DNA of 64,000 bases, from NCBI RefSeq assembly GCF_029076845.1, contig NZ_JARESE010000020.1, positions 184,139 through 248,138 on the forward strand, in the 5' to 3' direction. This document shows positions 20,588 to 30,989 of the stretch, one piece after another. Source of the DNA: Novosphingobium album (ex Liu et al. 2023) (GTDB taxonomy: Bacteria; Pseudomonadota; Alphaproteobacteria; Sphingomonadales; Sphingomonadaceae). The position numbers were made by a program, and so were the translations under genes. How positions within the stretch are numbered: position 1 is the first letter of the stretch; the number at the start of each line of letters is the position of its first letter. The notes under the pieces are model-generated. The model did not search any database. It was not told the DNA's origin and worked only from the letters and a program-made list of their open reading frames with translations.

Positions 20588-20878
20588 CTACTCATTGCGA
20601 CTGGCCGCTGCTATGGGATTCGCACGCGTCTCGTCAAGCACTCTATAGCACTCCTGCGCCTCGGGCGCGGGGCCGCGCCGCACCGGCAGGGCGCACACCT
20701 CGATCACGCGCACGCCGTGGCCGACCGGCAGGGTGAGCACGTCGCCGGGAGTGATCCTGGCGTGGGCGCGGTCGATTCTGCGGCCGTTGACGCGGATGTG
20801 CCCTTCCTCGGCCATGGCCTGCGCCACGCCGCGCGTCCGGGCCAGCCGCAGGAACCAGAGGAGCTTGTCGATCCTCAT
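20588..20878 (-). CDS. S4-domain RNA-binding protein (Hsp15-like)
   Basis: A 96-residue protein with a single S4 RNA-binding domain covering the first 55 residues (MRIDKLLWFLRLARTR, then GHIRVNGRRID). It resembles Hsp15, which rescues stalled 50S subunits, but the short C-terminus makes the exact role uncertain. The ATG at 20878 is chosen because the S4 fold starts there; it lies 22 bp after the helicase stop, suggesting one transcript. Confidence 0.85.
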   Translation of the reverse strand: MRIDKLLWFLRLARTRGVAQAMAEEGHIRVNGRRIDRAHARITPGDVLTLPVGHGVRVIEVCALPVRRGPAPEAQECYRVLDETRANPIAAASRNE

Positions 20879-20900
20879 GCCGCGCACCGCCTGGGCGGCA

Positions 20901-23447
20901 TCAGCGCACCAGCTCGGCCAGGGCGGCGAAAGCGCCATCCCGGCGCGCGGGCGGCGGCTGGGCGGCAACGACCTGCCGGCGCGGCGGCCGCCAACGCCAG
21001 CGCACCGGCGCCGGCGGGCCATGCGCGCCTTCGGCCAGCGGCCGGGCCATCACCGGCTGGAAACCGCCCAGGCGGAGCAGCCGCGCATAGCTGGCGGTGG
21101 TCAGCCCCATCGAAACCGCGCGCGAAGGGCTGAGCGCAAAAGGCCGCTTGCCCGCCGGCACGCGCGCGTCATGCGCCTCGCGCAGCAGCTTTTCGGCCAT
21201 GTCGAGCCGGACGAGCTGCTGGCCCAGGTTGCGATAGCCGGGCGTGCGGTGCTGGCGCGTCGCCGGCAGCGCGGGCGGCATCGCCGCATCGGGCGCATCG
21301 CAGCGCGGCGGCTGGCCGGCCGCCGCCGCGATCTCGCGCCACAGCGCGATCGGGCCGGGCCGCAACATCGCAGGGGCGAAGATATCGAGCGCGCCCACCC
21401 GCACGCCCAGCCGGTTGAGCATCGCGCGCTGCGTCTTGTCGAGCCGGTCCACGGCGGATCGCTCGCGCTCGATCATGCCGCCGGCCTCCACCAGCGCGAT
21501 CAGCAGCGCGCGCAGTTCCGGCCCCGCTTCGGGCGCGCGGCTGGCTGCATCGAGCTTGCGCAGCGGCGCCAGCGGTTCCAGCGCCTTGTCGAGCCAGACT
21601 TCGAGCGCGGCGATCAGGGGCTTGCGCGCGGGCGCCGGCAAGCCGTCCACCGCGCGCTCGGGTACGATCTGCGGCGTGAGCAGGCTGCGCCCCGGCGCTA
21701 GCCGGGCCAGCCGCTCCTCGTCCCAGACGATGACCCCCCGGTCGAGCCGCAGCGCCGGATCGCCGCGATGGATCGCCTCGACCAGCGCTTCGGCGCGCTG
21801 TTCCAGCAGGGCCGGCACGTGGCGTTCGGCCGCCGCCAGCAGCAGCTTGCGATCCGAATGGCGCGCGCCCGGATCGACGTGGAAGGTAAAGCCGCGCAAG
21901 CTGCCGATGTGCTCGCCCTCCACCAGCACTTCCTCGTCCTCCAGCCGCACCGAAAGCAGGCCGGCATCGGGGCCGAGCTTGCGCATCAGCACGGCGGTGC
22001 GCCGGTTGATGAAGCGTTCGGTCAGCTTGCCGTGCAGCGCGTCGGACAGGCGCGCTTCCACCGCGCGGGCGCGCGCCGCCATCTCGTCGCGCGCCAGCAC
22101 CCAGTCGGGGCGCTGCGCGATGTAGGCCCAGCTCCTGATCGCGGCGATGCGGCCCTGCAAGGTGTCGATATCACCCGATGTGTTGTCGAGCTGGGCGATG
22201 GCCTGCGCCACGTAATCGGCGCCCAGCTCGCCATGGCGCAGATCCTGCCACAGCCGGGCGACGAAGCGCGAATGGGTTTCTGTGCCCTGCTGGCGGAAAT
22301 CGGGCAGCGAGCAGGCTTCCCAGAAGCGCCGCACCATGCCGGGTGCGCGCAGCGTGTCGAGCACTTCGGGCTCGTCGGCCAGGCGCTTGAGCACGGCCAG
22401 GTCGATCGCCTCGGGCGCGGGGGCAAGCTCGGGCGCGTCGGGCGGGGCTTCCAGATCGGCGATCAGCGTGGCAATCGAATCGAAGCGCGGTTCCGGCTCG
22501 CGCCAGAACAGCCTGGTCAGCGGCGGGAAGCGGTGCTCCTCGATCGCGTAGACTTCCTCGTCGGCGAATTCGGCCGCGTGGTGCCCGCCCGCGAGCGTGC
22601 CGAACGTGCCGTCGCGCTGGTGGCGGCCGGCGCGGCCGGCGATCTGGGCCATTTCGGCCGTGGTCAGCCGGCGATGGCGCTGCCCGTCGAACTTGGCGAG
22701 CCCGGCGAAGGCGACATGCTCGATATCGAGGTTGAGGCCCATGCCGATCGCGTCGGTGGCCACGAGGTAATCGACCTCGCCCGACTGGTAGAGCGCGACC
22801 TGGGCATTGCGCGTCTGCGGGCTCAGCGCGCCCATCACCACCGCCGCGCCGCCCCGGAAGCGGCGCAGCATCTCGGCGATGGCATAGACCTGCTCGGCCG
22901 AGAAGGCGACGATCGCGCTGCGCGGCGGCACCCGGCTCAGCTTTTTCGCGCCGGCATGGCGCAGCGTGGAAAAGCGCGGGCGCGTGACGATCTCCGCTTC
23001 GGGCACGAGCGCGCGCACCATCGGTTCGAGCGTCGATGAACCCAGGATCATCGTCTCGTCGCGGCCGCGCGCGTGCAGCAGCCGGTCGGTGAAGATGTGC
23101 CCGCGCTCACGATCGGCGGCAAGCTGCGCCTCGTCGATGGCAACGAAGGCCAGGCTGTCATGGATCACCGGCATCGCCTCGGCGGTGCAGAGCAGCCAGC
23201 GCGCGTCCCTGGGCTCGATGCGCTCCTCGCCGGTGATCAGCGCGACGCGCGACGCGCCCTTGATTGCGCAGACCCGGTCATAGACCTCGCGCGCCAGCAG
23301 CCGCAGCGGAAAGCCGATCGCCCCGCTCGAATGCGCGCAAAGCCGCTCGATCGCGAGATGGGTCTTGCCGGTATTGGTGGGGCCAAGCACTGCCTTCACC
23401 TTCGGGGAGGCGGCGCTACGCGAACTGGCAGGCGGTCTGGAAACCAT
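20901..23447 (-). CDS. Suv3-like RNA/DNA helicase
   Basis: Superfamily 2 helicase related to mitochondrial Suv3 and the bacterial MgpS group, 848 residues. Motif I is GPTNTGKTH (about 21-29), motif II is the DEAQ box in VAIDEAQL (near 97), and motif VI is QIAGRAGRHQRDG (near 264). The long C-terminal part is alpha-helical and unrecognised. The ATG at 23447 gives a short leader before motif I. In-frame codons further upstream run into the palindromic element and are not believed. Its 3' neighbour is the S4 gene, which suggests joint work on RNA. Confidence 0.88.
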   Translation of the reverse strand: MVSRPPASSRSAASPKVKAVLGPTNTGKTHLAIERLCAHSSGAIGFPLRLLAREVYDRVCAIKGASRVALITGEERIEPRDARWLLCTAEAMPVIHDSLAFVAIDEAQLAADRERGHIFTDRLLHARGRDETMILGSSTLEPMVRALVPEAEIVTRPRFSTLRHAGAKKLSRVPPRSAIVAFSAEQVYAIAEMLRRFRGGAAVVMGALSPQTRNAQVALYQSGEVDYLVATDAIGMGLNLDIEHVAFAGLAKFDGQRHRRLTTAEMAQIAGRAGRHQRDGTFGTLAGGHHAAEFADEEVYAIEEHRFPPLTRLFWREPEPRFDSIATLIADLEAPPDAPELAPAPEAIDLAVLKRLADEPEVLDTLRAPGMVRRFWEACSLPDFRQQGTETHSRFVARLWQDLRHGELGADYVAQAIAQLDNTSGDIDTLQGRIAAIRSWAYIAQRPDWVLARDEMAARARAVEARLSDALHGKLTERFINRRTAVLMRKLGPDAGLLSVRLEDEEVLVEGEHIGSLRGFTFHVDPGARHSDRKLLLAAAERHVPALLEQRAEALVEAIHRGDPALRLDRGVIVWDEERLARLAPGRSLLTPQIVPERAVDGLPAPARKPLIAALEVWLDKALEPLAPLRKLDAASRAPEAGPELRALLIALVEAGGMIERERSAVDRLDKTQRAMLNRLGVRVGALDIFAPAMLRPGPIALWREIAAAAGQPPRCDAPDAAMPPALPATRQHRTPGYRNLGQQLVRLDMAEKLLREAHDARVPAGKRPFALSPSRAVSMGLTTASYARLLRLGGFQPVMARPLAEGAHGPPAPVRWRWRPPRRQVVAAQPPPARRDGAFAALAELVR

Positions 23448-23519
23448 CTCGCAGCCAATCTGGCATTGCCGCTGGCCGCTAGCAAGTGGCGCGTTGCCGA
23501 GTCGCGACGGTTTGTGGGC

Positions 23520-23670
23520 GTGTGTCGGGAAATGCGCGGAAGAGCGCATTTCGTTGCGGCACCAGCCCACGTCCCCACCCGGCCTCCCATGACGGTATAC
23601 TTTCGTGGGAGGCCGGGTGGGGACGTGGGCTGGTGCCGCCATGCGCCGAAAGGCGCATTTCCCGACACAC
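23520..23670. repeat. Palindromic cloverleaf-like element, copy 1
   Basis: A 151-bp non-coding element. Perfect outer inverted repeats of 18 bp (23520-23537 and 23653-23670) enclose a perfect 34-bp central inverted repeat (23556-23589 and 23606-23639) with a 16-base loop containing GTATAC. Two small hairpins flank the centre: 23530-23551 (8-bp stem) and 23641-23658 (7-bp stem, GAAA loop). They compete with the outer pairing. A related copy lies at 46885-47054 in the same orientation. It sits between the divergent helicase and M23 genes; this 278-bp gap holds no gene. Confidence 0.9.
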
Positions 23671-23725
23671 TCTTATCCAGCGTTAGCGGTCGATTAACCT
23701 TGAAGGCGCAGGGACGTTTCCAGAC

Positions 23726-25408
23726 GTGCCCGAAACGGGCGCAAGGTGGGGTCGAGCGTTGTTCAAGGCGCTGGAAACGTGCGGTGATGGCGATCGGGCA
23801 GGCGGCGCGGCAGGCGTCGCCGCGCTGTCGCACGCGCAAGTGCTTGCCGCCGCCCCGCGCGATGCCTCGCCGGTTTCCCGTGCTTCCTTCCGCGAACGGA
23901 TCGATGCCTTGCGCCATGGCGTGGAAAGCTGGTGCCACCGGGTCGATCTCGCGCCCGATCTGGCGCAGGACATCGGCAGCGGCACATGGTTTCGCGGGCT
24001 GGGCACGATGGTGGCGCTCGGCGTCGTCGCGATCGCCTTCTGGCCCGATCTCTCGGCGGTCGAGGCCGCGACGGCGATGCCGGTGGATCACGCGGTGCGC
24101 GACGAATTCCGCAGCCAGATGATCATGCCGCTCGCGCTCGGCAGCGACAGTGGCCGCCACATGGGCGCGACGCCTTTCGTCCACGCGCTGCGCAACGCGC
24201 CGGAACGGCCGACCGTGGAACTCGTCTCGACGCTGGGGCAGGGCGACAGCTTCGCCCGGATGCTCGAACGCGCCGGCTTGGGGGCGGGCGATATCGGCCG
24301 GGTGACGCAACTGGTGGGCAATGCCCTGCCGCCGGGCGATATCGCGCCGGGCACGCAATTCGACATCACGCTGGGCCGCCGCGCCGCGCCGGGGGCGCCG
24401 CGCGCGCTCGACAGCATGGATTTCCGCGCGCGCTTCGATCTCGACCTGTCGATAGAGCGCGGCGCGGGCGGCCTTGCGCTGGTGCGCCATCCGATCACGG
24501 TCGATGCCACGCCGCTGCGCATCCGGGCGCCCGTGGGCGTCAGCCTTTACCGATCGGCCCGCAATGCCGGGGCGCCGATTGCCGCGATCCAGTCCTACTT
24601 GCGCACGGTGGACCAGCACCTCAGCATCGAGAACGATCTGCGCGCGGATGACCAGTTCGATCTGGTGGTGGAATACAAGCGCTCCGCCAGGGGCGAGCGG
24701 CAAGTGGGCGCGCTGCTCTATGCGGGGCTGTTGCGCGATGGCAAGCCGCGCCTCCAGTTGCTGCGCTGGGGCGGCGATGGCCAGTTCTTCGAGGCTTCGG
24801 GCATCGGCCGCAACGAATCGCGCGTCACCGGCGCGCCGGTCGCCGGGCGGATCACGTCGGGCTTCGGGATGCGCCGCCACCCGATCCTGGGCTATGTGCG
24901 GATGCACGCGGGCATCGATTTCGGCGCCGCCTATGGCTCGCCGATCTACGCGGTCAGCGATGGCACCGTGGTCTATGCCGGGCGTCACGGCGGCCATGGC
25001 AATTACGTGCGGATCGACCATGGCGACGGCATGGGCACCGGCTATGCCCACATGAGCCGCATCGCGGTGGCGGGCGGCACGCATGTGCGGGCCGGGCAAG
25101 TGATCGGCTATGTCGGATCGAGCGGGCTTTCGACCGGGCCGCACTTGCATTTCGAAGCCTATCAGGGTGGCCGCACGATCAATCCGCTGTCGATCCGCTT
25201 CGTCTCGCGCCCGCAGATCGACGGCAAGGAACAGGCCGCGTTCAAGGCCCGGCTGGCCGCGCTGATGGCGGTTCGCCCCGGCGCGGCGCTGGGCGCCATC
25301 GCGCCCGGCGGCCCCGTGGAGGCCGGCCCCGCGCGCGCGATCGGGCGCGAGATTGACCGGGCGGCCTTGCCGCGCGCCGTGGTGGCGCCCGCCGGGCCGA
25401 AGCCCTGA
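23726..25408 (+). CDS. M23-family (LytM) peptidase
   Basis: Predicted cell-wall endopeptidase, 560 residues. After a charged N-terminus there is one hydrophobic segment (about residues 93-108) that would anchor it in the inner membrane. A periplasmic linker with a LysM-like/OapA-like part (about 160-330) follows. The C-terminal M23 domain keeps the zinc ligands: RRHPILGYVRMHAGIDFG near 390 and GPHLHFEAY near 471, so it looks active. The start is GTG at 23726; a TTG at 23759 is an alternative, and there is no good ATG. It is divergent from the helicase across the palindromic element. Confidence 0.85.
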   Translation: MPETGARWGRALFKALETCGDGDRAGGAAGVAALSHAQVLAAAPRDASPVSRASFRERIDALRHGVESWCHRVDLAPDLAQDIGSGTWFRGLGTMVALGVVAIAFWPDLSAVEAATAMPVDHAVRDEFRSQMIMPLALGSDSGRHMGATPFVHALRNAPERPTVELVSTLGQGDSFARMLERAGLGAGDIGRVTQLVGNALPPGDIAPGTQFDITLGRRAAPGAPRALDSMDFRARFDLDLSIERGAGGLALVRHPITVDATPLRIRAPVGVSLYRSARNAGAPIAAIQSYLRTVDQHLSIENDLRADDQFDLVVEYKRSARGERQVGALLYAGLLRDGKPRLQLLRWGGDGQFFEASGIGRNESRVTGAPVAGRITSGFGMRRHPILGYVRMHAGIDFGAAYGSPIYAVSDGTVVYAGRHGGHGNYVRIDHGDGMGTGYAHMSRIAVAGGTHVRAGQVIGYVGSSGLSTGPHLHFEAYQGGRTINPLSIRFVSRPQIDGKEQAAFKARLAALMAVRPGAALGAIAPGGPVEAGPARAIGREIDRAALPRAVVAPAGPKP

Positions 25409-25470
25409 CGCGGGCCTGCGGCAGCGGCGATCGCACCGCCAGGCGATCGGACCGATTGAAGCCACGGTGA

Positions 25471-26487
<1,017 letters not shown>

Positions 26488-26556
26488 TCGCGGCCGGACG
26501 CCCGATTCCGCGACCATGGCCCGCCGCCCCCGTCGCCGGACCGCGCCGGTAGCGCC

Positions 26557-28773
26557 GTGACCGTGCCTGCCCGCCGCGCGCTGTTCGTCGCGACGATCCT
26601 GGTCGGCAGCTTCCTGCTGTTCCTGGTCCAGCCGATGGTCGCGCGCATGGCGCTGCCGCGCCTTGGCGGCGCGCCCAATGTCTGGAACAGTGCGATGCTG
26701 GTCTATCAGGCGCTGCTCCTGGCCGGTTATGCCTATGCGCACTGGCTTTCGCGCTGGCCCTTGCGGCGGCAGGCGGGGCTGCATCTGGCGCTGCTGCTGC
26801 TGGCGGCGGTGATCCTGCCGCTGCGGCTGGCCGATCTGCCGCCACCCGTTCCCGGCTGGGAAGTGCTTTGGGTGCCGCTGCTCTTCGTGCTGACGGTGGG
26901 CCCGGTGTTCTTCGTCGTTTCCGCGCAGGCGCCGCTGATGCAGCGCTGGTTCGCCGCCAGCCCTGCCGCGGGCGAGCCATGGTCGCTCTATGCCGCGTCG
27001 AACATCGGCAGCTTTGCCGGGCTGATCGCCTATCCGCTGCTGGCGGAGCCCTTGCTGTCGCTCCACGCGCAGAGCGTGGTCTGGAGCCTGGGCTACGCGG
27101 CGCTGATCGTGCTGGTGGCGCTGGCGGCCGGCGCGCGCTGGCGCGCCGGTGGTGCCGCGAGCGCCAGCGCCGCCGCCGCCGAGCCGGCCGAGCCGATCGG
27201 CTGGCGCCGGATCGCGCTTTGGCTCGCGCTGTCGGCGATCCCTTCGGGGCTGATGCTCTCGACCACGACGCATCTCACCACCGATATCTTCGCCATGCCG
27301 CTGCTCTGGGTCATCCCGCTCGGGCTTTACCTGCTCAGCTTCGTCATCGCCTTTTCGGACAGGCGGCTGGCGGCGCGCGGCGTCATGCTGGCGGCGCCGG
27401 CGGTGGTGCTGTTCGCTGGCAGCTTCGCCATGCTCTCGCGCAATTCGGGCACGATGACGATCGCGGTGGGCAGTTGCCTGCTGCTGTTCGTGATCGCGAT
27501 CGCGCTCCACGCCCGGCTTTATGAGCTGCGCCCCGGCACTTCGCGGCTGACGCTGTTCTACTTCGTCATGTCGGCCGGCGGCGCCCTGGGCGGAGCCTTC
27601 ACCGCGCTGGTCGCGCCGGTCGCATTCGACTGGGTGTGGGAGCATCCGCTGCTGATCCTGGCCGCCGCGCTGGTGCTGCCGCTGCCCGAAGTGCTCGGCT
27701 GGCGCGGCTTGCCCGATCTCGATCCCGGCCTCGCGCGGATCGCGGTGGGCCTGCTGCTGGCCATGACCGCGTTCCTCGCCTGGCTGCTCTATGACGTCGC
27801 GGCGGCGGCCGATCCGGGCCTGCCGCGCGTTTTCCTCACCGTGATGCTGACCGGCCTTGGCCTGATGCTGCTGCACTGGCGCGGGGCCTATATCGCGGTG
27901 CTGGCGGCGATGATGCTGGCGCAAGGCGGGGTGGAGACGATCCAGACCACGCTCGACGGGCTGCGCACCCGCAGCTATTTCGGCATCTATACCGTGCACG
28001 ACTATCCCGAGCAGAAGATGCGCCTGCTGGTCCACGGCACGACGCTGCACGGCCAGCAATCGACCGATCCGGCGCGGCTGCGCGATGCGATGACTTATTA
28101 CGGCCCGACATCGGGCGTGGGCATCGCCATGCGCGCCGTGCCCCGGCTCTATGGCCGCGATGCGCGCGTCGGCGTGGTCGGGCTCGGCACCGGCACGCTC
28201 GCCTGCCTGCGCCTGCCCGGCCAGCGCTGGACCTTCTTCGAGATCGACCCGGTGGTGCTGCGCTATTCGCGGCAAGGCACGTTTACCTATCTGCGCGATT
28301 GCGCGCCTGATGCCCGCGTGGTGCTGGGCGACGCGCGGCTCGATCTGGAACGCGCACCGCGCGCGTCGTTCGATGTGCTGGCGGTCGATGCCTTCACGTC
28401 GGACGCGATTCCGCTGCACTTGCTGACGGACGAGGCGGTGGGTGTCTATCTCGATGCCCTGACCGACAAGGGCCTGCTGCTGGTCCACATCTCGAACCGC
28501 TATATCGAGCTGGAGCCGATCCTGGCCGCTATCGCGAAGCAACGCGGGCTTGACGTCAGGGTGCGCAAGGACATTCCGCCGGACGGGATCAATCTGGTCG
28601 CATCCTCATGGGTGGCGATCTCGCACGATCCGATGCGGCTGGTGGCGCTTGAACAGACCGACCCTTCTGCGCCATGGGAAGACCTGCAACCACCGGCGCC
28701 GCGCGCCTGGACAGATGATCACGCCTCGATCCTGCCGTATATCCGCTGGAACAGGCTGCTGGGGAACTTATGA
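26557..28773 (+). CDS. Fused membrane (MFS-like)/spermidine-synthase-like protein
   Basis: A 738-residue two-part protein. The N-terminal half (about 1-460) has many hydrophobic helices. The C-terminal part (about 520-738) is a spermidine-synthase-like Rossmann domain with VGVVGLGTGTLA near 540, FFEIDP near 562 and the LAVDAFTSDAIPLHL segment near 607. Such fusions are widespread, but polyamine synthesis by them is unproven and the substrate is not visible. The start is GTG at 26557. The stop overlaps the gamma-carbonic anhydrase start (ATGA), so translation is coupled. Confidence 0.8.
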   Translation: MTVPARRALFVATILVGSFLLFLVQPMVARMALPRLGGAPNVWNSAMLVYQALLLAGYAYAHWLSRWPLRRQAGLHLALLLLAAVILPLRLADLPPPVPGWEVLWVPLLFVLTVGPVFFVVSAQAPLMQRWFAASPAAGEPWSLYAASNIGSFAGLIAYPLLAEPLLSLHAQSVVWSLGYAALIVLVALAAGARWRAGGAASASAAAAEPAEPIGWRRIALWLALSAIPSGLMLSTTTHLTTDIFAMPLLWVIPLGLYLLSFVIAFSDRRLAARGVMLAAPAVVLFAGSFAMLSRNSGTMTIAVGSCLLLFVIAIALHARLYELRPGTSRLTLFYFVMSAGGALGGAFTALVAPVAFDWVWEHPLLILAAALVLPLPEVLGWRGLPDLDPGLARIAVGLLLAMTAFLAWLLYDVAAAADPGLPRVFLTVMLTGLGLMLLHWRGAYIAVLAAMMLAQGGVETIQTTLDGLRTRSYFGIYTVHDYPEQKMRLLVHGTTLHGQQSTDPARLRDAMTYYGPTSGVGIAMRAVPRLYGRDARVGVVGLGTGTLACLRLPGQRWTFFEIDPVVLRYSRQGTFTYLRDCAPDARVVLGDARLDLERAPRASFDVLAVDAFTSDAIPLHLLTDEAVGVYLDALTDKGLLLVHISNRYIELEPILAAIAKQRGLDVRVRKDIPPDGINLVASSWVAISHDPMRLVALEQTDPSAPWEDLQPPAPRAWTDDHASILPYIRWNRLLGNL

Positions 28774-29336
28774 CCGCCAACCGCACCGATATCACGCTGG
28801 CCGCGATCAACGGCAAGGCGCCGCGCATCCATTCCAGCGCCTTCATCGCGCCCGGCTGCCGCATCATCGGCAATGTCGAGATCGGGCCCGATGCCAGCAT
28901 CTGGTATAACTGCGTGATCCGCGCCGACGCGCACCGCGTCGTCATCGGCGCGCGCAGCAATATCCAGGACGGCACCGTGGTCCATTGCGACAGCCCCAAG
29001 CCCGGCAACCCGGATGGCTTTCCCACGATCATCGGCGATGACGTGCTGATCGGCCACATGGCCATGGTCCATGGCTGCGTTCTGGAAGACCGGGCCTTCG
29101 TCGGCCTGGGCGCGATCGTGATGGATGGCTGCCGCATCGCTTCGGACGGGATGCTGGGCGCGGGCGCGATGCTGACGCCGGGCAAGGCGATCGGGCCGCG
29201 CGAGCTGTGGATCGGCCGGCCGGCCAAGCACGCGCGCGATCTGGACGATGCCGCCATCGCGGCGAATCAGGCCGGCGTGAAGGGCTATGTCATCAACGCC
29301 GGGATTCACGCCGGGGCGCTCGGCCTCGATCGCTGA
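28770..29336 (+). CDS. Gamma-class carbonic anhydrase-like hexapeptide protein
   Basis: A 188-residue left-handed beta-helix protein of the gamma carbonic anhydrase/YrdA/PaaY group. Hexapeptide-type turns run through residues 25-160. The three metal histidines fit HCD (near 73) and the pair in LIGHMAMVHGC (near 92-97). A YrdA-like protein may bind zinc without measurable hydratase activity. It overlaps the upstream fusion gene by 4 bases and the downstream DUF167 gene by 1 base, forming a three-gene operon. Confidence 0.88.
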   Translation: MTANRTDITLAAINGKAPRIHSSAFIAPGCRIIGNVEIGPDASIWYNCVIRADAHRVVIGARSNIQDGTVVHCDSPKPGNPDGFPTIIGDDVLIGHMAMVHGCVLEDRAFVGLGAIVMDGCRIASDGMLGAGAMLTPGKAIGPRELWIGRPAKHARDLDDAAIAANQAGVKGYVINAGIHAGALGLDR

Positions 29337-29617
29337 TGGCGCGGCCCCGCGCGGTGCTGCCCCCGCCCGAGGCGGTGCGCGCGCTGGTCGATGGCGAAGG
29401 CCGGCTGACGGTGCGCGTCACCCCCGGCGCGCGCGGGGAAGCGCTGGAGATCGCCGACGGGCGGCTTGCCGCCAAGGTCCGCGCCAAGCCGGAGGACGGC
29501 AAGGCCAACGAAGCGGTGCGCGAACTGCTGGCCACGGCGCTGGCCATCGCGCCCAGCCGGGTCGAGTTGTTGCGCGGCGCAACTTCTCGCGAAAAGCAGT
29601 TCAGGGTGGAGATTTAG
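29336..29617 (+). CDS. DUF167/YggU-family protein
   Basis: A 93-residue small protein of the YggU/DUF167 family, whose biochemical role is unknown. The conserved features are RVTPGARGEA (near 27), AKVRAKPEDGKANEAV (near 43-58) and the closing SREKQFRVEI. The ATG at 29336 overlaps the last base of the carbonic anhydrase stop. Family identity is good, function is open. Confidence 0.85.
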   Translation: MARPRAVLPPPEAVRALVDGEGRLTVRVTPGARGEALEIADGRLAAKVRAKPEDGKANEAVRELLATALAIAPSRVELLRGATSREKQFRVEI

Positions 29618-29648
29618 CGACGCGGGGCCGCAGCCGCCTCGATCGCCT

Positions 29649-30911
29649 CTAGCGATCGGGCGTGTGCCACTCCGGCGCGTTGAGCTTGCCGTCACGCAGC
29701 CGCAGCGCCAGGCCCAGTCCGACGCCTACGCCGATCGCCACGGTCAGATCGGCCAGCACCGTCAGCACCAGCGTCAGGATCAGCAGCAGCCGGTCCGCCA
29801 GCGGTTCCGACCAATATCCGCGCCACTTGTGCGGCTCGCTCATGTTCCAGGCGGTGATCAGCAGCAGCGCCGCGAGCGCGGGCATCGCCAGATAGCCCGC
29901 CAGCGGCGCGGCCAGCATCATCACGATCAGGATCGTCACGGCGTGGACCATGCCGGCCACTGGCGTCCGCCCGCCAGCGCGCACGTTGGTGGCGGTGCGC
30001 GCGATCGCGCCGGTCGCGGGCAGGCCGCCGAACAGCGCGGAAGCGATATTGGCCCAGCCCTGCGCCAGCACTTCGGCGTTGGGGCGATGCGAACCCTCGA
30101 TCATCCGATCGGCGACGATGGCCGAAAGCAGCGATTCGATCGCCGCGAGGAAGGCGATGACGAAGGCCGAGGGCAGCAGTTCCATCAGCCGCGCGAAGCT
30201 GACGGTGGGCAGCGCCGGCACCGGCAAGGTACTGGGCAGCGTGCCATAGCGCGAGAAGATCGTATCGATCGGCAAGCCCAGAACCATCGCCACGACCGAG
30301 ACCAGCGCCAGCGCGAAGATCGGGCCGGGCACGCGGGGGAACAGCCGCCGCAGCCCCACCAGCAGCAGCAGCGATGCGGCGCCCGCGGCACAGGCCGTCC
30401 AGTTGATCGTCGCGCGCGCGTGCCACAGCGCTTCCATCTTGGGCAGGAACTCGGCGGGCAGGTTGGCCGCCTGCAGGCCCATGAAGTCCTTGAGCTGGCC
30501 GCTGGCGATGATCACGCCGATGCCGATGGTGAAGCCGTTCACCACCGCTTCGGGCACGAAGGCGATCAGGTTGCCCACCCGCAGCAGCCCCGCGATCAGC
30601 AGGATCGCGCCTGCCATCAGCGTGGCCAGCACCAGCCCGTCATAGCCGTGCTGCGCGATGACGCCATAGACCACGACGATGAAGGCGCCGGTCGGCCCGC
30701 CGATCTGCACGCGGCTGCCGCCCAGCAGCGAGATCACGAAGCCGCCGACGATCGCGGTGATCAGGCCCTTGGCCGGGTCCGTGCCCGAAGCGATGGCGAT
30801 GGCGATGCTCAGCGGGATCGCCACCATCGCCACGGTAATTCCGGCGATCGCGTCAGCCAGGAACAGCCCGCCGGTATAGGTGGGCAGTGTCGTCAGCAAT
30901 TTGGGCTTCAT
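29649..30911 (-). CDS. SulP-family anion transporter lacking the STAS domain
   Basis: Membrane transporter of the SLC26/SulP family (sulfate, bicarbonate or other anions), 420 residues with 10-14 hydrophobic helices. Family segments are ADAIAGITVAMVAIPLSIA (about 19-37), the GPTGAF motif near 73 and the IARTATNVRAGGRTPVAGM segment near 305. The C-terminal cytosolic STAS regulatory domain found in most members is absent; the protein ends about 15 residues after the last helix. Proximity to a carbonic anhydrase-like gene suggests bicarbonate as one possibility, but that gene is on the other strand. Confidence 0.85.
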   Translation of the reverse strand: MKPKLLTTLPTYTGGLFLADAIAGITVAMVAIPLSIAIAIASGTDPAKGLITAIVGGFVISLLGGSRVQIGGPTGAFIVVVYGVIAQHGYDGLVLATLMAGAILLIAGLLRVGNLIAFVPEAVVNGFTIGIGVIIASGQLKDFMGLQAANLPAEFLPKMEALWHARATINWTACAAGAASLLLLVGLRRLFPRVPGPIFALALVSVVAMVLGLPIDTIFSRYGTLPSTLPVPALPTVSFARLMELLPSAFVIAFLAAIESLLSAIVADRMIEGSHRPNAEVLAQGWANIASALFGGLPATGAIARTATNVRAGGRTPVAGMVHAVTILIVMMLAAPLAGYLAMPALAALLLITAWNMSEPHKWRGYWSEPLADRLLLILTLVLTVLADLTVAIGVGVGLGLALRLRDGKLNAPEWHTPDR

Positions 30912-30989
30912 GATCGAGGATTACGGCGCGCGGGCGCCGGTATCAATCAATATTCGCGTTCCTGACCCGATTCGTTCCCGTTTTCGCCA

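Noticed and set aside
23482..23686. Short open frames across palindromic element copy 1, including an in-frame N-terminal extension of the helicase
   Set aside because: They follow the inverted repeats on both strands, and similar peptides appear in copy 2; motif I of the helicase starts well after the chosen ATG.
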